This document shows positions 26,847 through 36,899 of a DNA stretch of 64,000 nt, piece after piece (position 1 is the stretch's first letter; each line of letters begins with the position of its first letter). A program made the translations under genes and the position numbers. The stretch comes from Spirosoma linguale DSM 74 (GTDB taxonomy: Bacteria; Bacteroidota; Bacteroidia; Cytophagales; Spirosomataceae). The DNA is taken from positions 248,001 to 312,000 of the forward strand of contig CP001769.1 of the NCBI GenBank assembly GCA_000024525.1, written 5' to 3'. The notes below the pieces were generated by a model. It made no database searches. It was not told the DNA's origin and saw only the letters and a program-made list of their open reading frames with translations.

Positions 26847-29800
26847 TTAGAAAGTAAATCTCAGATTTACGCCGTAGTTGCGGGTGTTGGGTGCGCTTTG
26901 TAGTTCCAGACCACGGATGTTGCCTGCGCCCTGTGTATTAACTTCTGGGTCGATGGGCGAACCGGGGGCAAAATACCATAAGTTACGGCCAACGGCAGAG
27001 ATGGATATACCACCAAAGGGTGTTTTGCCAATCAGCGATGCGGGCAGGTCGTAGCTCAGTGTCGCTTCGCGCAGACTATACCGGGTTGCACTGAACACGT
27101 TCAGGTCGCTCTGCAAGCCAAACGCACGCCAGTAACTTTGTGCATCCACCTGGATGTTGTTCGGTGTGTACGACTTGGAGCCGTCGGCATTGCTGATTTC
27201 AAATACACCCGGTATGATGCGTGGAGCCTGCCGGTTCACTCCCGTTACGTCAAGCGTACCGTTGGATTTATACGAACCCGACGAGAACTCTACTAACTGA
27301 CCGCCCTGCTGCGTATCGAAGAGAACGCCCAGTGCAATGCCTTTGTACTTGAAGGTGTTCTGAATGCTGCCTATCCAGAGTGGGTTTGGGTTGGAAATAT
27401 TCTGGTTAGACACTTCCGGATTCCAAAGTCCTGTGTTGGGGTTGATGATCCACTGACCGTCGGGGTTAGTTGGTTTTTTATTCCCCAGAATTACTCCGTA
27501 AGGCTGCCCTTTCACGATCGACGGAATCGAACCCGTGAAGGCGCTTCCCGGAATGGAGAAACTTTCCACCCCCGGAGCGATGTCGACTACCTCGTTTACG
27601 TTGCGCGTGTAGTTGACGGTTACATCCCAGCGGAAGTCTTTAACCCGGATTGGGGTTACCGTCAGCAAGGCTTCGATACCCTTATTGGTCATTTTACCCA
27701 CGTTCGTGGTCCGTGTCGTATACCCGGTCGATGCGGCCATACCTACGTTTACGATCATGTCTGTACTGACCGAATTATAATAGGTGAGGTCAATGCTAAA
27801 GCGGTTATCAAACAACCCAAGGTTCAAACCGCCTTCATACGAGGTTGTAAATTCAGGTTTCAGGTTATCGCCGGGCCCAATCCGGTTGCTGATCGAGAAG
27901 GCGTTCTGCCCGTTGATGGGGAAGGCGATGTTCGATACGTTATTGCCCCGGCTCGTGGTCACGTAAACCGATTGTAGCTGATACGGATCGGCATCTTTAC
28001 CCACCGTTGCGGCACTACCCCGTACTTTCAGGTACGAAAGTGTCGATGATTTGATCGGGAAGATGTCGGAAAGAATGACGTTAGCCGACACCGCCGGATA
28101 GAAATAGGTATTGTTGCTGAGCGGTAAGGTCGACGATTTGTCGAAACGACCCGTCAACTCAAGGAAAGCATAATTGCGGAACGAGAAACTGGCCTGTCCG
28201 TAATAACCCGCCAGTCGACGCAGTGTGTTGCTCTCTCCGGTGTTGTTTGAGAAGACCGTAGCATTGCTCAGGTTATAAAAATTGGGTAGTGTCAGACTTT
28301 GTCCATTGGCCGTTACGTTCTGTGATTTCCGTTGGTTGACGTTAAAGCCTAACCGGCCTTCGATGTTAAGTCCCGGCAGAATGTCATTTTTCTGGCCGGT
28401 CAAAATCAGATCACTGTTCAGTTCCTGCCAGTAATAAATATCTTCGCCAACACCACCCACCAGCAGGCGGGCCGCACTCGGCGCGAAAATCTGCTTCCGG
28501 CGGTCGGTATACGTATCGATACCGGCCCGATAGAACAGATTGACGCCTTTGACCAAGTCAACGCCGATGTTGATATTACCGATCAGGCGGTCGACATTAC
28601 TGGTTGTCCGGTTGTTTTCCAAGCCCCAGATTGGGTTCTCATTGGAGCCGGGTGTACCCGCAAATACACTACGGCCATTAGCATCCTGGAAAGGAAGGTT
28701 TGGTAAATCGTAGCTTCGGGGTACGGATACCAACTGTCCAAAGGCACTACCACCATTACCCGTCAGCGAGTTGCTCTGGCCCGTATTGCTGTAATTGACC
28801 GATGCGCCCACGTGAAATTTGTTTGACAATACCGTGTTGCCACCAAAACTTACGTTGGTCCGGTTAAATTTCGAGTTTCGAACAATACCTTCCTGAGCGG
28901 TATTGGCTACCGAGAAATTATAGTTGCTGGAGCCGCTCGCGCCACCAATATTGACGGAGTTTGACAGGATTCGGCCCTGGTTGAAGAAGTTCTTGATGTT
29001 GTCTGGATAGGCCCGGTAATTCGCGTAGGCTTTGTAGGCCGGTAAAGCGCCCCCCGGAAACAGTGCGGTCGAATCCAACTGCGTGGGGTTTGTGGAATTT
29101 CGGGTAAAAAAGCCATTTTCCAGCGTAGCCGGAGAGCCATAGGCAGGTCCCCAGGAAGCGACACTATTGCTCTGGAAAATATTATTCAACCCCTGACCAT
29201 AATCGTTCTGAAAGTTCGGCAGGCCGTATACGTTCTGAAACGTTATGCCTGAATTGACCGTGATCTCGGTTTTCTTCTTGGCATTTTTGCCGGACTTCGT
29301 CGTAATTACGATGACGCCCGAAGCAGCACGTGAACCATACAGTGCAGCCGCAGCAGGTCCTTTCAATACGTTCAGCGACTCAATATTCTCCGGGGCAATA
29401 TCGAGGGCCCGGTTTGAGGACTGCGGACCGCCCAGCGTACCGTTCGGGCCAAGGTTGGTGCGGTCTACGCTGTTACTGATGGGAATACCATCGACTACGA
29501 AAAGCGGCTGGTTATTTCCGGTAAATGACTGAATACCCCGGATGTTGATGTTCGTTGAAGCACCGGCTTCGCCACTGGCTCCGGTAATCTGAACTCCGGA
29601 TACTTTACCCTGTAAGGCGTTCAAGACGTTTGGTTCACCCCGCTGCGAAATGCGGTCGCCATTTAACTGCTGAGTAGCGTAGGATAAGGACCGGGTGTCG
29701 CGCTCAATACCCAATGCTGTAACAACTACCTCGCCCAGATTGGTGGCATCGGCCTGTAAAACCACATTTAGGGTAGTGCGGTTGCCAATCGGCAACTCCT

Positions 29801-30041
29801 GACTTTTATAGCCGATGAAACTGAATACCAATCGACCATTTGCCGGTACGGTTACCCGATAATTACCCTGGGCATCTGTTGTGCCTCCCCGGCTAAGACC
29901 CTTTACCTGTACACTCACCCCTGGAAGTGCAGAGCCATCATCGGATGAAGTGACACGGCCGCTCACTGCCACTTCCTGAGCCAATGCAGGAAAATAGGAT
30001 AATAACAAGAGTAGCCAACTTCCTAATAGAAGTTTTCTCAT
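26847..30041 (-). CDS. SusC/RagA TonB-linked outer-membrane transporter (1064 aa)
   Basis: Same architecture as the downstream paralogue: signal peptide (ALAQ), regulatory-like domain (SGRVTSSDDGSALPGVSVQVKG), LGEVVVTALGIERD, plug (NIRGIQSF, VVDGIPISNS, VLKGPAAAALYGSRA) and a barrel ending RFTF. No STN domain. The first ~150 residues and the last ~30 are the most similar between paralogues, while the barrel loops differ, as expected after duplication and specialisation. Divergent from the M20 hydrolase across a 700-bp gap. Confidence 0.95.
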   Translation of the reverse strand: MRKLLLGSWLLLLLSYFPALAQEVAVSGRVTSSDDGSALPGVSVQVKGLSRGGTTDAQGNYRVTVPANGRLVFSFIGYKSQELPIGNRTTLNVVLQADATNLGEVVVTALGIERDTRSLSYATQQLNGDRISQRGEPNVLNALQGKVSGVQITGASGEAGASTNINIRGIQSFTGNNQPLFVVDGIPISNSVDRTNLGPNGTLGGPQSSNRALDIAPENIESLNVLKGPAAAALYGSRAASGVIVITTKSGKNAKKKTEITVNSGITFQNVYGLPNFQNDYGQGLNNIFQSNSVASWGPAYGSPATLENGFFTRNSTNPTQLDSTALFPGGALPAYKAYANYRAYPDNIKNFFNQGRILSNSVNIGGASGSSNYNFSVANTAQEGIVRNSKFNRTNVSFGGNTVLSNKFHVGASVNYSNTGQSNSLTGNGGSAFGQLVSVPRSYDLPNLPFQDANGRSVFAGTPGSNENPIWGLENNRTTSNVDRLIGNINIGVDLVKGVNLFYRAGIDTYTDRRKQIFAPSAARLLVGGVGEDIYYWQELNSDLILTGQKNDILPGLNIEGRLGFNVNQRKSQNVTANGQSLTLPNFYNLSNATVFSNNTGESNTLRRLAGYYGQASFSFRNYAFLELTGRFDKSSTLPLSNNTYFYPAVSANVILSDIFPIKSSTLSYLKVRGSAATVGKDADPYQLQSVYVTTSRGNNVSNIAFPINGQNAFSISNRIGPGDNLKPEFTTSYEGGLNLGLFDNRFSIDLTYYNSVSTDMIVNVGMAASTGYTTRTTNVGKMTNKGIEALLTVTPIRVKDFRWDVTVNYTRNVNEVVDIAPGVESFSIPGSAFTGSIPSIVKGQPYGVILGNKKPTNPDGQWIINPNTGLWNPEVSNQNISNPNPLWIGSIQNTFKYKGIALGVLFDTQQGGQLVEFSSGSYKSNGTLDVTGVNRQAPRIIPGVFEISNADGSKSYTPNNIQVDAQSYWRAFGLQSDLNVFSATRYSLREATLSYDLPASLIGKTPFGGISISAVGRNLWYFAPGSPIDPEVNTQGAGNIRGLELQSAPNTRNYGVNLRFTF

Positions 30042-30748
30042 GATAGTTTAGTAGATGAATTAGTGATAAATAAAACTTTACTAGCCCCTAAAAGGAATTA
30101 TTTATGGCTAAAGTTCAATAAAAAGTCTATTTATACACATTGATCTCATCTATATGTATTTACACCTAATATTGTCTGATTTCTATATTGTAATCTATTT
30201 AAATTATTTTGTATATAGTCTAAATAGGGAATCGTGAGGGTGTAGAGGATAATTCGATGGCTAAGCAGGAGTGCGATTGTAGCCGTAGAAATCAATGCCC
30301 CCGTATTTATGTCGGCTCTATTTATATGGCTTACAGTACCCGCTCTGAAAAAAATGTGTAACAAATAAGTCAACTATTTCCGGATGAACTTATCTATGGC
30401 TATGAGAGGAAGAAACCTGCCGATGGGGTTCAGGAAAGCAACGCCCGTCAAAGAGCGATTGATCTGTAGCCGTAAAATTCTATTCTCTCAGGAGTTGGGC
30501 CTGAGAAATCAGTATTCGGGTTCTATGCGGCAGCTATCAGTAATAAAAAGGTTTTGTCAACGACAAACCCTGCCAGTTTTCGTCATTGTTTGCGGACAGA
30601 TAAGCTATTTAGAAAAGTATACTCTATTTTTAGTGAAAATTTGAGAGCAATTAAATGAATGCAAAAGTATGTTAATCCAGTAGATCATGCGGGATTAATC
30701 AGCAATTGCCTATTATCTTATCAGAGAAAACTAAAATTGACTAATTCT
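30042..30748. other. Long divergent intergenic region, SusC / M20 hydrolase
   Basis: About 700 bp, AT-rich, without a convincing gene. Short open frames (30384-30644 and the extension 30659-30748 before the hydrolase) lack coding character. It must hold both promoters, but no clear TTTG-N19-TAnnTTTG pair was found. Confidence 0.55.
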
Positions 30749-32101
30749 ATGAATCGTTATCAACTTTGCGGCCGCGTATTACTCTTAGGCGGATTAACCG
30801 TTCAAACGGCCTTTGGCCAAACAGGGACGGTGAATGCCCGGATGGATAAAACGGCCGAAAGTCTTGAAAAAAAGGTAGTTGCCTGGCGTCGGGATTTACA
30901 CCAGCATCCAGAGCTGGGAAACCGCGAGTTTCAGACAGCCGCTAAAATTGCCGCACATCTGCAATCGTTGGGTATGGAGGTCAAAACAGGTGTTGGTAAA
31001 ACCGGAGTGGTTGGCTTGTTGAAGGGTGGCAAACCAGGCCCGGTTGTTGCCCTGCGTGCTGATATGGATGGGCTGCCCGTCACCGAACGCGTTGACTTAC
31101 CGTTCAAATCAGACGCCCGGACCGAGTATAATGGCCAGCAAACCGGTGTTATGCACGCCTGTGGACATGATACACATGTGGCTATGCTCATGGGTGCTGC
31201 CGAGGTTCTGGCATCTGTCAGGAACGATTTGCGGGGGACGGTTAAGTTTATCTTTCAGCCTGCCGAAGAGGGTGCACCCGCTGGTGAAGAAGGGGGCGCC
31301 TACCTGATGATCAAGGAAGGCGTTCTCGAAAACCCTAAAGTCGATGCCATTTTTGGCCTGCATATCAATTCGCAGACCGAAGTGGGCACCATCAAATACC
31401 GCCCTGGAGCGACTATGGCAGCCGTTGATGAATATGCTATTAAAATTAAAGGGAAGCAAACCCACGGGGCGGCACCCTGGTCGGGCGTAGACCCGATTGT
31501 AACGGCCGCTCAGGTGGTTATGGGCCTGCAAACGATAGTGAGTCGGAACCTGACGCTTACCGATAATGCCGCCGTCGTAACAGTAGGGGCGCTTCATAGT
31601 GGAATTCGCCAGAATATTATTCCCGAAGATGCCAACATGATCGGTACGATCCGGACGTTCAGTCCAGAAGCGCAGCAGCTCGTACATCGGCGGATCAATG
31701 AAATTGCAACGAACATTGCCGAAAGTGCCGGTGCTAAAGCCGACGTGAAAATTAATGTTATGTACCCGGTCACATACAATGATCCCAAACTGACCGACCA
31801 GATGGCCCCAACGCTCGAAGCGCTGGCTGGCAAGAATAATGTTAAGCTGACTCCCGCACAAACGGGAGCCGAAGACTTCTCATTCTTCCAACAAAAAGTG
31901 CCGGGCTTTTTCTACTTCCTCGGCGGAATGACCAAAGGTAAAAAAGTAGAAGAGGCAGCTCCGCACCACACTCCCGACTTTCAGATTGATGAGTCTTGTT
32001 TTGTGCTGGGCATGAAATCACTCTGCCACCTGACGGTCGATTATATGGAGCTTGCCAATAAAGGTGTTGCCGTTAAAGAACTCACGGCGAGTGGTAAGTA
32101 G
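30749..32101 (+). CDS. Exported M20-family amidohydrolase (450 aa)
   Basis: Zinc amidohydrolase or aminoacylase of the M20D group (hippurate hydrolase/IAA-amino-acid hydrolase-like). Signal peptide MNRYQLCGRVLLLGGLTVQTAFGQ fixes the start at 30749 rather than the in-frame 30659. Motifs: LHQHPELGNREF, ALRADMDGLPV, MHACGHDTH (metal ligands), FQPAEEG (catalytic Glu), GLHINSQ and HHTPDFQID. Dimerisation lid ~220-330. It cleaves N-acyl amino acids or short peptides, probably in the periplasm. It is divergent from the SusCD operon, hinting at a role in processing imported acylated or peptide substrates. Confidence 0.9.
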   Translation: MNRYQLCGRVLLLGGLTVQTAFGQTGTVNARMDKTAESLEKKVVAWRRDLHQHPELGNREFQTAAKIAAHLQSLGMEVKTGVGKTGVVGLLKGGKPGPVVALRADMDGLPVTERVDLPFKSDARTEYNGQQTGVMHACGHDTHVAMLMGAAEVLASVRNDLRGTVKFIFQPAEEGAPAGEEGGAYLMIKEGVLENPKVDAIFGLHINSQTEVGTIKYRPGATMAAVDEYAIKIKGKQTHGAAPWSGVDPIVTAAQVVMGLQTIVSRNLTLTDNAAVVTVGALHSGIRQNIIPEDANMIGTIRTFSPEAQQLVHRRINEIATNIAESAGAKADVKINVMYPVTYNDPKLTDQMAPTLEALAGKNNVKLTPAQTGAEDFSFFQQKVPGFFYFLGGMTKGKKVEEAAPHHTPDFQIDESCFVLGMKSLCHLTVDYMELANKGVAVKELTASGK

Positions 32102-32235
32102 TGGAGTGGTAAAGAGGGTGGAGTGAGTGAAATAAGTGGAGTGAGTGTAGTAGTGAGGTGAGTGAAGTAAGTCTGGCATTTCACTCACTCCACTCACTTC
32201 ACTACTTTACCCACTCCACTACTTTACTCCCTCCA
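32102..32235. repeat. Simple-sequence imperfect palindrome between convergent genes
   Basis: GTGGAGTGAGTG-type sequence on the left (32101-32170) is complemented by CACTCACTCCAC-type sequence on the right (32179-32235); for example a TGGAGTGAGTGAAA segment pairs with TTTCACTCACTCCA. It fills the gap between the hydrolase stop and the SDR stop and probably ends both transcripts. Confidence 0.6.
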
Positions 32236-33027
32236 CTATTTCCTTAATATCCGGGAAAGTAATCCGGGGAAGAACCGCTTTAGGTAGATACCATAGGTTT
32301 CTTTACCGCCTATGTACACTTCTTCTTTCTCCTGAGCAACCGCTCGCAGCAGTCGCCGGGCAAATTCACCAGCGGGCATACCTTTTTCCTGGTTTTCATC
32401 CATTTTACCGTGTTGCTGACCATTGGCTCCTAGGGCATGGATTGAAATAGGGGTGTGAATATAGCCGGGGCATACCAGCGTGACCCGCAAGCCCGCATCA
32501 AACGTTTCGGCACGGAGCGCATCGAAGAAGCCATGCAGGGCATGTTTGCTGGCACAGTATCCTGACCGTTGTTTGGTGGCAAGTTTTCCGGCAACGCTGC
32601 TGGTTACCACAAAATGACCGCTGCCCCGGGCGAGCATAAGCGGTAAAACCGCCTTGGTAAGGGCAACAATCCCAAAGAAGTTGACATCCATGATGCGTTT
32701 ATACACCACAAAGTCGGTGTCCGCTACCGAACTCCGTTGGGTAATCCCTGCATTCTGAAAAACGTAGTCGATTCGTCCAAATCGTTGCTGTACCGCTTCT
32801 ACGGCCGGAGCCATGCTATCTGAACGACTCATGTCTAGTGGTAGAATGAACACATCAGACGCGGGTAAACCGGCTTGCTTCGCCACTCGTTCCAACTCTT
32901 CTTCCCGCCGGGCCGACAGGATTAGTTTAACACCCTTATGCCCGGCTAAGTTAAGCGCAACCGCTTCGCCAATGCCCGATGAGGCACCAGTAATCCAGAC
33001 AACAGCCTCGGAGAAAGGAATCACCAT
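32236..33027 (-). CDS. Short-chain dehydrogenase/reductase (263 aa)
   Basis: Classical SDR: GASSGIGEAVA (residues ~14-24), PLDMSRSD, QNAGITQRS, VTSSVAG and the YCASK active site, then CPGYIHT. The basic C-terminal tail (GIYLKRFFPGLLSRILRK) resembles DHRS7-like or membrane-associated SDRs. Only 6 bp separate it from the LD-carboxypeptidase gene, so the two are co-transcribed. Confidence 0.9.
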   Translation of the reverse strand: MVIPFSEAVVWITGASSGIGEAVALNLAGHKGVKLILSARREEELERVAKQAGLPASDVFILPLDMSRSDSMAPAVEAVQQRFGRIDYVFQNAGITQRSSVADTDFVVYKRIMDVNFFGIVALTKAVLPLMLARGSGHFVVTSSVAGKLATKQRSGYCASKHALHGFFDALRAETFDAGLRVTLVCPGYIHTPISIHALGANGQQHGKMDENQEKGMPAGEFARRLLRAVAQEKEEVYIGGKETYGIYLKRFFPGLLSRILRK

Positions 33028-33033
33028 GATCTG

Positions 33034-33945
33034 TCACAGGTTAAAATGAAGAACGGCTGATTCGGGTTGCACCACCAATTGAACCGCTTTGCCAATGGGA
33101 AGGGCCAGGTTATAATCGACGTGCCCGGCCGGGAAGTCGAAGAGAACGGGGTAGTCGTAGGCGGCCACCGTATCGGCAATGATTTCGTAAGCACCTTTCC
33201 CAAACGGCAGGGATAAATTACCGCGCATGTCTGTAAACTGACCCACAACCAGACCCGCCAGTTCGGCTAGCCGCCCGGATCGCTGGAACTGCGTCATCAT
33301 ACGATCGAGCGAGAAAAGCGTTTCGTCAATATCTTCAATGAAGAGAATCTTTTCGCTAACGTTCAGGTCGGTGGGTGTGCAAAACGAATTGGTCAGCATG
33401 GTCAAATTACCGCCCACCAGTGCTCCCGACGCCTGCCCCTGTCGGTTGAGCGGGTGAGCGGGTGTTTCGTAATAGGCCGGGCAGTTGCCAAATAACCACT
33501 GCCGTAGCGATTCCAGCGATTCGGCCCGATTGGGGTCGCCAAATTGCCGGGGCATAAGACCATGCAGGCTAATGACACCCTGATTGGTCAGTAAACTGAG
33601 CAGTACCGTAACATCGCTAAAGCCAACCAACCACTTGGGGTTGGCCAGCAAGCCTGATAAATCGAGACCGTCGGCAATACGGTAGCACCCGTAGCCTCCA
33701 CGAGCCGCAAATATGGCTCGTACAGAAGGGTTATCGAAAAGCTGTTGCAGGTCGTTCCGGCGCAGGTCATCCGAACCGGCAAAAGGACCGTCGATGGCCT
33801 GCAGGCTGGCACCTTCGATAACGTTGAGCCGCCAGTCTTCGCGCAGGATGCGGAGTCCTTCTGCCAACTCGCTATACGGAAACCAACTGGCCGGAGCGAC
33901 AACACCGACGGTATCGCCGGGAGAAAGAAAAGGAGGTAAAATCAC
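33034..33945 (-). CDS. LD-carboxypeptidase, peptidase family S66 (303 aa)
   Basis: Cytoplasmic muramoyl-tetrapeptide LD-carboxypeptidase (LdcA/MccF-like) that removes the terminal D-Ala from recycled peptidoglycan peptides. Opening SPGDTVGVVAPAS, AARGGYGCYRIADGLD, nucleophile Ser in GFSDVT, catalytic Glu in LFIEDIDE and His in FPAGHVDYNLALPIG. Length is typical (about 300). MccF-type immunity against peptide-nucleotide toxins is an alternative but has no contextual support. Confidence 0.92.
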   Translation of the reverse strand: MILPPFLSPGDTVGVVAPASWFPYSELAEGLRILREDWRLNVIEGASLQAIDGPFAGSDDLRRNDLQQLFDNPSVRAIFAARGGYGCYRIADGLDLSGLLANPKWLVGFSDVTVLLSLLTNQGVISLHGLMPRQFGDPNRAESLESLRQWLFGNCPAYYETPAHPLNRQGQASGALVGGNLTMLTNSFCTPTDLNVSEKILFIEDIDETLFSLDRMMTQFQRSGRLAELAGLVVGQFTDMRGNLSLPFGKGAYEIIADTVAAYDYPVLFDFPAGHVDYNLALPIGKAVQLVVQPESAVLHFNL

Positions 33946-34017
33946 GTTACGGGAATCGGTTAATAATAAATGGGGTGGGTTGATGCATACGGAGGTTAAT
34001 GCAATGCAAACGCAAGG

Positions 34018-35010
34018 TCAGTTTAGCGGAGCTTCCTGAACATCGTCTAGTTTGGTCAAATCCAGCTGTATGGGCATAGTCTGTGTTCCATCAAACATGG
34101 GCCGAAATTTATAACCCCAGAGGACTTCGTCGAATCGGTACGAGAACCGGGTGTGTACATTCTGAACAAAGGTATCGTCGAGGGCCTGCAGCGAAATCAG
34201 AAATTCGGTATCCGATGCTTCGAGATCTTCGGGCGTACACCCGTATAGAGGGCTATTTTGGGTGATGGGGTGAACGATTGTCCAGTTGGTTGGAAAGAAG
34301 GCTACTTTGTTCCGTTCCAGACTAAGGCCGTAATACTTTCGATACAGCGTACCGTCTGCACGAGGTTCCAGCCGCGACATAGACACGCTTACTTCCAGAT
34401 TGACGAGTTGGTTGGACCGGGTATTTATAATTCGGAACATCCAGCCGTTAACGTCCAGGTAGGGAGCCAGAACGGCCTGTTTTGAAAAGCGGATATGGGC
34501 AACCGAGCGCGAGAAGCGCCCATAAAGCAGACCCGTAGCCAGTGCAAACGCCAGCAATCCAACCATCGATTCGAAGGCGGCAATGGAACTGGTCAGGAAA
34601 CTGTCTGGCGCAATATGGCCGTAACCTACCGTAGTGAGCGTTTGTGAACTGAAGAAAAAGCATTTCCAGAACGGACTATACAGGGCTTTCTCACTGGCTG
34701 CTTTCAGCATGTCGGGGCCAGCCAGCATATAAACACCCGCGAAGAAGGTATTGGCCGTCACGTAAAAGACTACAAGCCAGCTCATAAATTGCAGCCAGCC
34801 CATGGTGATTAGCCGGTTATAAACGTTCAGCCGGTCCCAGAGGGTGCCATTAACACGAACAATGTTAAACGTACCGTCCTGATTGACAAGTCGGGAACGG
34901 GAATCTGTTAACTTGGTACCGAAACCAATGTCGTCGCGTTGTACTTCCTGTTCAACTAAATTACTGCCTTTGTCTGTTTGGTTGAAAAGGCGTTGGTTTG
35001 CCGTGTTCAT
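34018..35010 (-). CDS. Inward-rectifier K+ channel, KirBac-like (330 aa)
   Basis: Potassium channel with two transmembrane helices (~75-98 and ~142-166) around the selectivity filter TTVGYGHIAP (TVGYG at 127-131), followed by a ~160-residue cytoplasmic beta-rich Kir domain (FSKQAVLAPYLDVNGWMFRIINTRSNQLVNLEVSVSMS). N-terminal slide-helix region ~50-70. First gene of a minus-strand unit with the carboxypeptidase and SDR; divergent from a Na+/H+ antiporter, so the locus may handle monovalent cations. Confidence 0.93.
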   Translation of the reverse strand: MNTANQRLFNQTDKGSNLVEQEVQRDDIGFGTKLTDSRSRLVNQDGTFNIVRVNGTLWDRLNVYNRLITMGWLQFMSWLVVFYVTANTFFAGVYMLAGPDMLKAASEKALYSPFWKCFFFSSQTLTTVGYGHIAPDSFLTSSIAAFESMVGLLAFALATGLLYGRFSRSVAHIRFSKQAVLAPYLDVNGWMFRIINTRSNQLVNLEVSVSMSRLEPRADGTLYRKYYGLSLERNKVAFFPTNWTIVHPITQNSPLYGCTPEDLEASDTEFLISLQALDDTFVQNVHTRFSYRFDEVLWGYKFRPMFDGTQTMPIQLDLTKLDDVQEAPLN

Positions 35011-35052
35011 TCTTATTTACTAGCTGGTGTATGTGATGAAGGGGCTGGCAAA

Positions 35053-35060
35053 CAAAGTTA
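35053..35060 (-). promoter_or_regulatory. -7 promoter element of the K+ channel unit
   Basis: TAACTTTG on the minus strand, 43 bp before the channel start, matches TAnnTTTG and is identical to the element before SusC at 24164-24171. The -33 element is unclear. Confidence 0.4.
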
Positions 35061-35120
35061 TCGCAAATTTGCCCTGCTCTTCATGGCGTAACCTGAATAA
35101 TTCCTCATTCCACTCACGAT

Positions 35121-36722
35121 ATGCACCCTATTGAAACAATTACCGGCCTGCTTGGCATCACGACATTACTGGCTGTAGTGGCCCGACGTTTACGAATCTC
35201 GTACCCCATTCTGTTAGTACTTACGGGCTTGTTTATTGGCTGGATACCCGGTCTGCCTCCCGTCATTCTGTCTCCGGATGTGGTTTTTCTTATTTTTCTG
35301 CCTCCCTTGCTGTACGCTGCTGCCTGGCAAATCGACAATGTTGAACTGAAGCTATACAGTCGTTCGGTCCTGTTTCTGGCCGTTGGGCTGGTGCTGTTTA
35401 CATCTACGGTAGTTGCCCTGGTCGCCATTGTATGTATTCCGGGTTTTACGCTGGCACAGGGCTATCTGCTCGGAGCCATCATTGCGCCCCCCGATGCGGT
35501 AGCGGCTTCGTCAGTAACCAAAGGATTGAATATTCCTAAGCGGATCACAACAGTGCTGGAAGGGGAGAGCCTGGTGAACGACGCGAGTAGCCTGATCATT
35601 TATCGTTACGGCCTGGTGGCTATCCTGACCAGTCAGTTCGTTTTGTGGAAAGCCGGTCTTCAATTTATCGGGATTGCACTGGCCAGTGGCGCGTTGGGGC
35701 TGGTTATCGGCTGGGTAATGCTCAAGGTACATAAGGCTATTAGCCGGGATACTATAACCAACACGGCCATAACGCTACTCATCCCGTACGGTTCTTACCT
35801 GATAGCCGAACAATTGCATCTTTCCGGGGTGCTGGTCGTCGTAACGGTCGGACTGTTTATTTCGGCCCGGAGCGGGCAGGTGTTTACCTATGAAAGCCGG
35901 TTACAGACAAATTCGGTTTGGGCAGTTATGGTCTTTCTGCTCAATGGGCTGGTCTTTATCCTGATTGGTTTACAACTGCCAACGATTGTTTCCGAATTAA
36001 ACGGCTACACAATGCCACAGGCAGTTAACTATGCCCTGCTCATCAGCGCCGTGGCCATTGTATGCCGGATCGTCTGGGTTTTTCCGGGTGCTTATGGCCC
36101 GCGCTGGCTGAGTGCGCGTATCCGAAAGCGGGAAGCAAAACCACGCTGGCAGCAGGTAGCTGTGGTGAGTTGGGCCGGTATGCGGGGCGTTGTCTCGCTG
36201 GCCGGGGCGCTGGCCTTGCCCCTTACCTTGCCTAATGGGCAGCCTTTTCCGGGCCGTGATTTAATCCTGTTCATTACCTTCGGCGTTATCTTTTGTACAC
36301 TGGTATTGCAGGGGCTTACCCTGCCCGTACTCATCGATGAGCTGGACGTACGCGAAAAGATCGACGAAAAGAAAGAAGAACGACGATTACGGCAGAAAAT
36401 GGCCTTACAGGCTATAACCCACCTGGAGGCTAACCACTCGGCGGGTTCGGTTCACGATGACGTCCTGAATTACGTAAAGAACACCTACGAACTGCGCATC
36501 AATGAACTGAACGGTATGCTTCGGGCTACGAACCTGGCAGAGCGCCCGGCCGAACTCTACCAGCAGGCAGTCCGCCTTCAGCTGGAACTCCTGACAATCG
36601 AACGGACTGTGCTAAGCGAACAACGCAAGGATAGTCAGCTGGACGATGATATACTTCGCAAAATAGAGCAGGAGTTGGACCTGGAGGCCGCCCGGCTGTC
36701 GCTGGTACAACCTGATAAATGA
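35121..36722 (+). CDS. Na+/H+ antiporter, CPA1/NhaP type (533 aa)
   Basis: Inner-membrane cation/proton exchanger with about 12 helices to residue ~410 and a cytoplasmic tail of ~120 residues rich in charged helices (REKIDEKKEERRLRQK). Ion-binding motifs APPDAVAASSV and GESLVNDASSLI are typical of CPA1; AVVSWAGMRGVVSLAGALALP is the conserved late helix. It exports Na+ or K+ in exchange for protons for pH and salt homeostasis. No partner genes downstream. Confidence 0.93.
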   Translation: MHPIETITGLLGITTLLAVVARRLRISYPILLVLTGLFIGWIPGLPPVILSPDVVFLIFLPPLLYAAAWQIDNVELKLYSRSVLFLAVGLVLFTSTVVALVAIVCIPGFTLAQGYLLGAIIAPPDAVAASSVTKGLNIPKRITTVLEGESLVNDASSLIIYRYGLVAILTSQFVLWKAGLQFIGIALASGALGLVIGWVMLKVHKAISRDTITNTAITLLIPYGSYLIAEQLHLSGVLVVVTVGLFISARSGQVFTYESRLQTNSVWAVMVFLLNGLVFILIGLQLPTIVSELNGYTMPQAVNYALLISAVAIVCRIVWVFPGAYGPRWLSARIRKREAKPRWQQVAVVSWAGMRGVVSLAGALALPLTLPNGQPFPGRDLILFITFGVIFCTLVLQGLTLPVLIDELDVREKIDEKKEERRLRQKMALQAITHLEANHSAGSVHDDVLNYVKNTYELRINELNGMLRATNLAERPAELYQQAVRLQLELLTIERTVLSEQRKDSQLDDDILRKIEQELDLEAARLSLVQPDK

Positions 36723-36899
36723 AAATATTGATATAACTTTATATTAGGAATGCGCTAGTATATAGACCTTTATATTTATCTGATCGGTCTGACATTTTAT
36801 TAAGATTAAAATAATCGTCTTGATCTTTAGGAATTAAGTATAAATACTTAATTTGGTCGGAAATTTAAGGGAATCTGCCCGTAACGGACCTTTGCAATA

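Noticed and set aside
32102..32235. Possible CRISPR-like or tandem repeat array
   Set aside because: No regular repeat-spacer structure and no cas genes. The sequence is a low-complexity palindrome.
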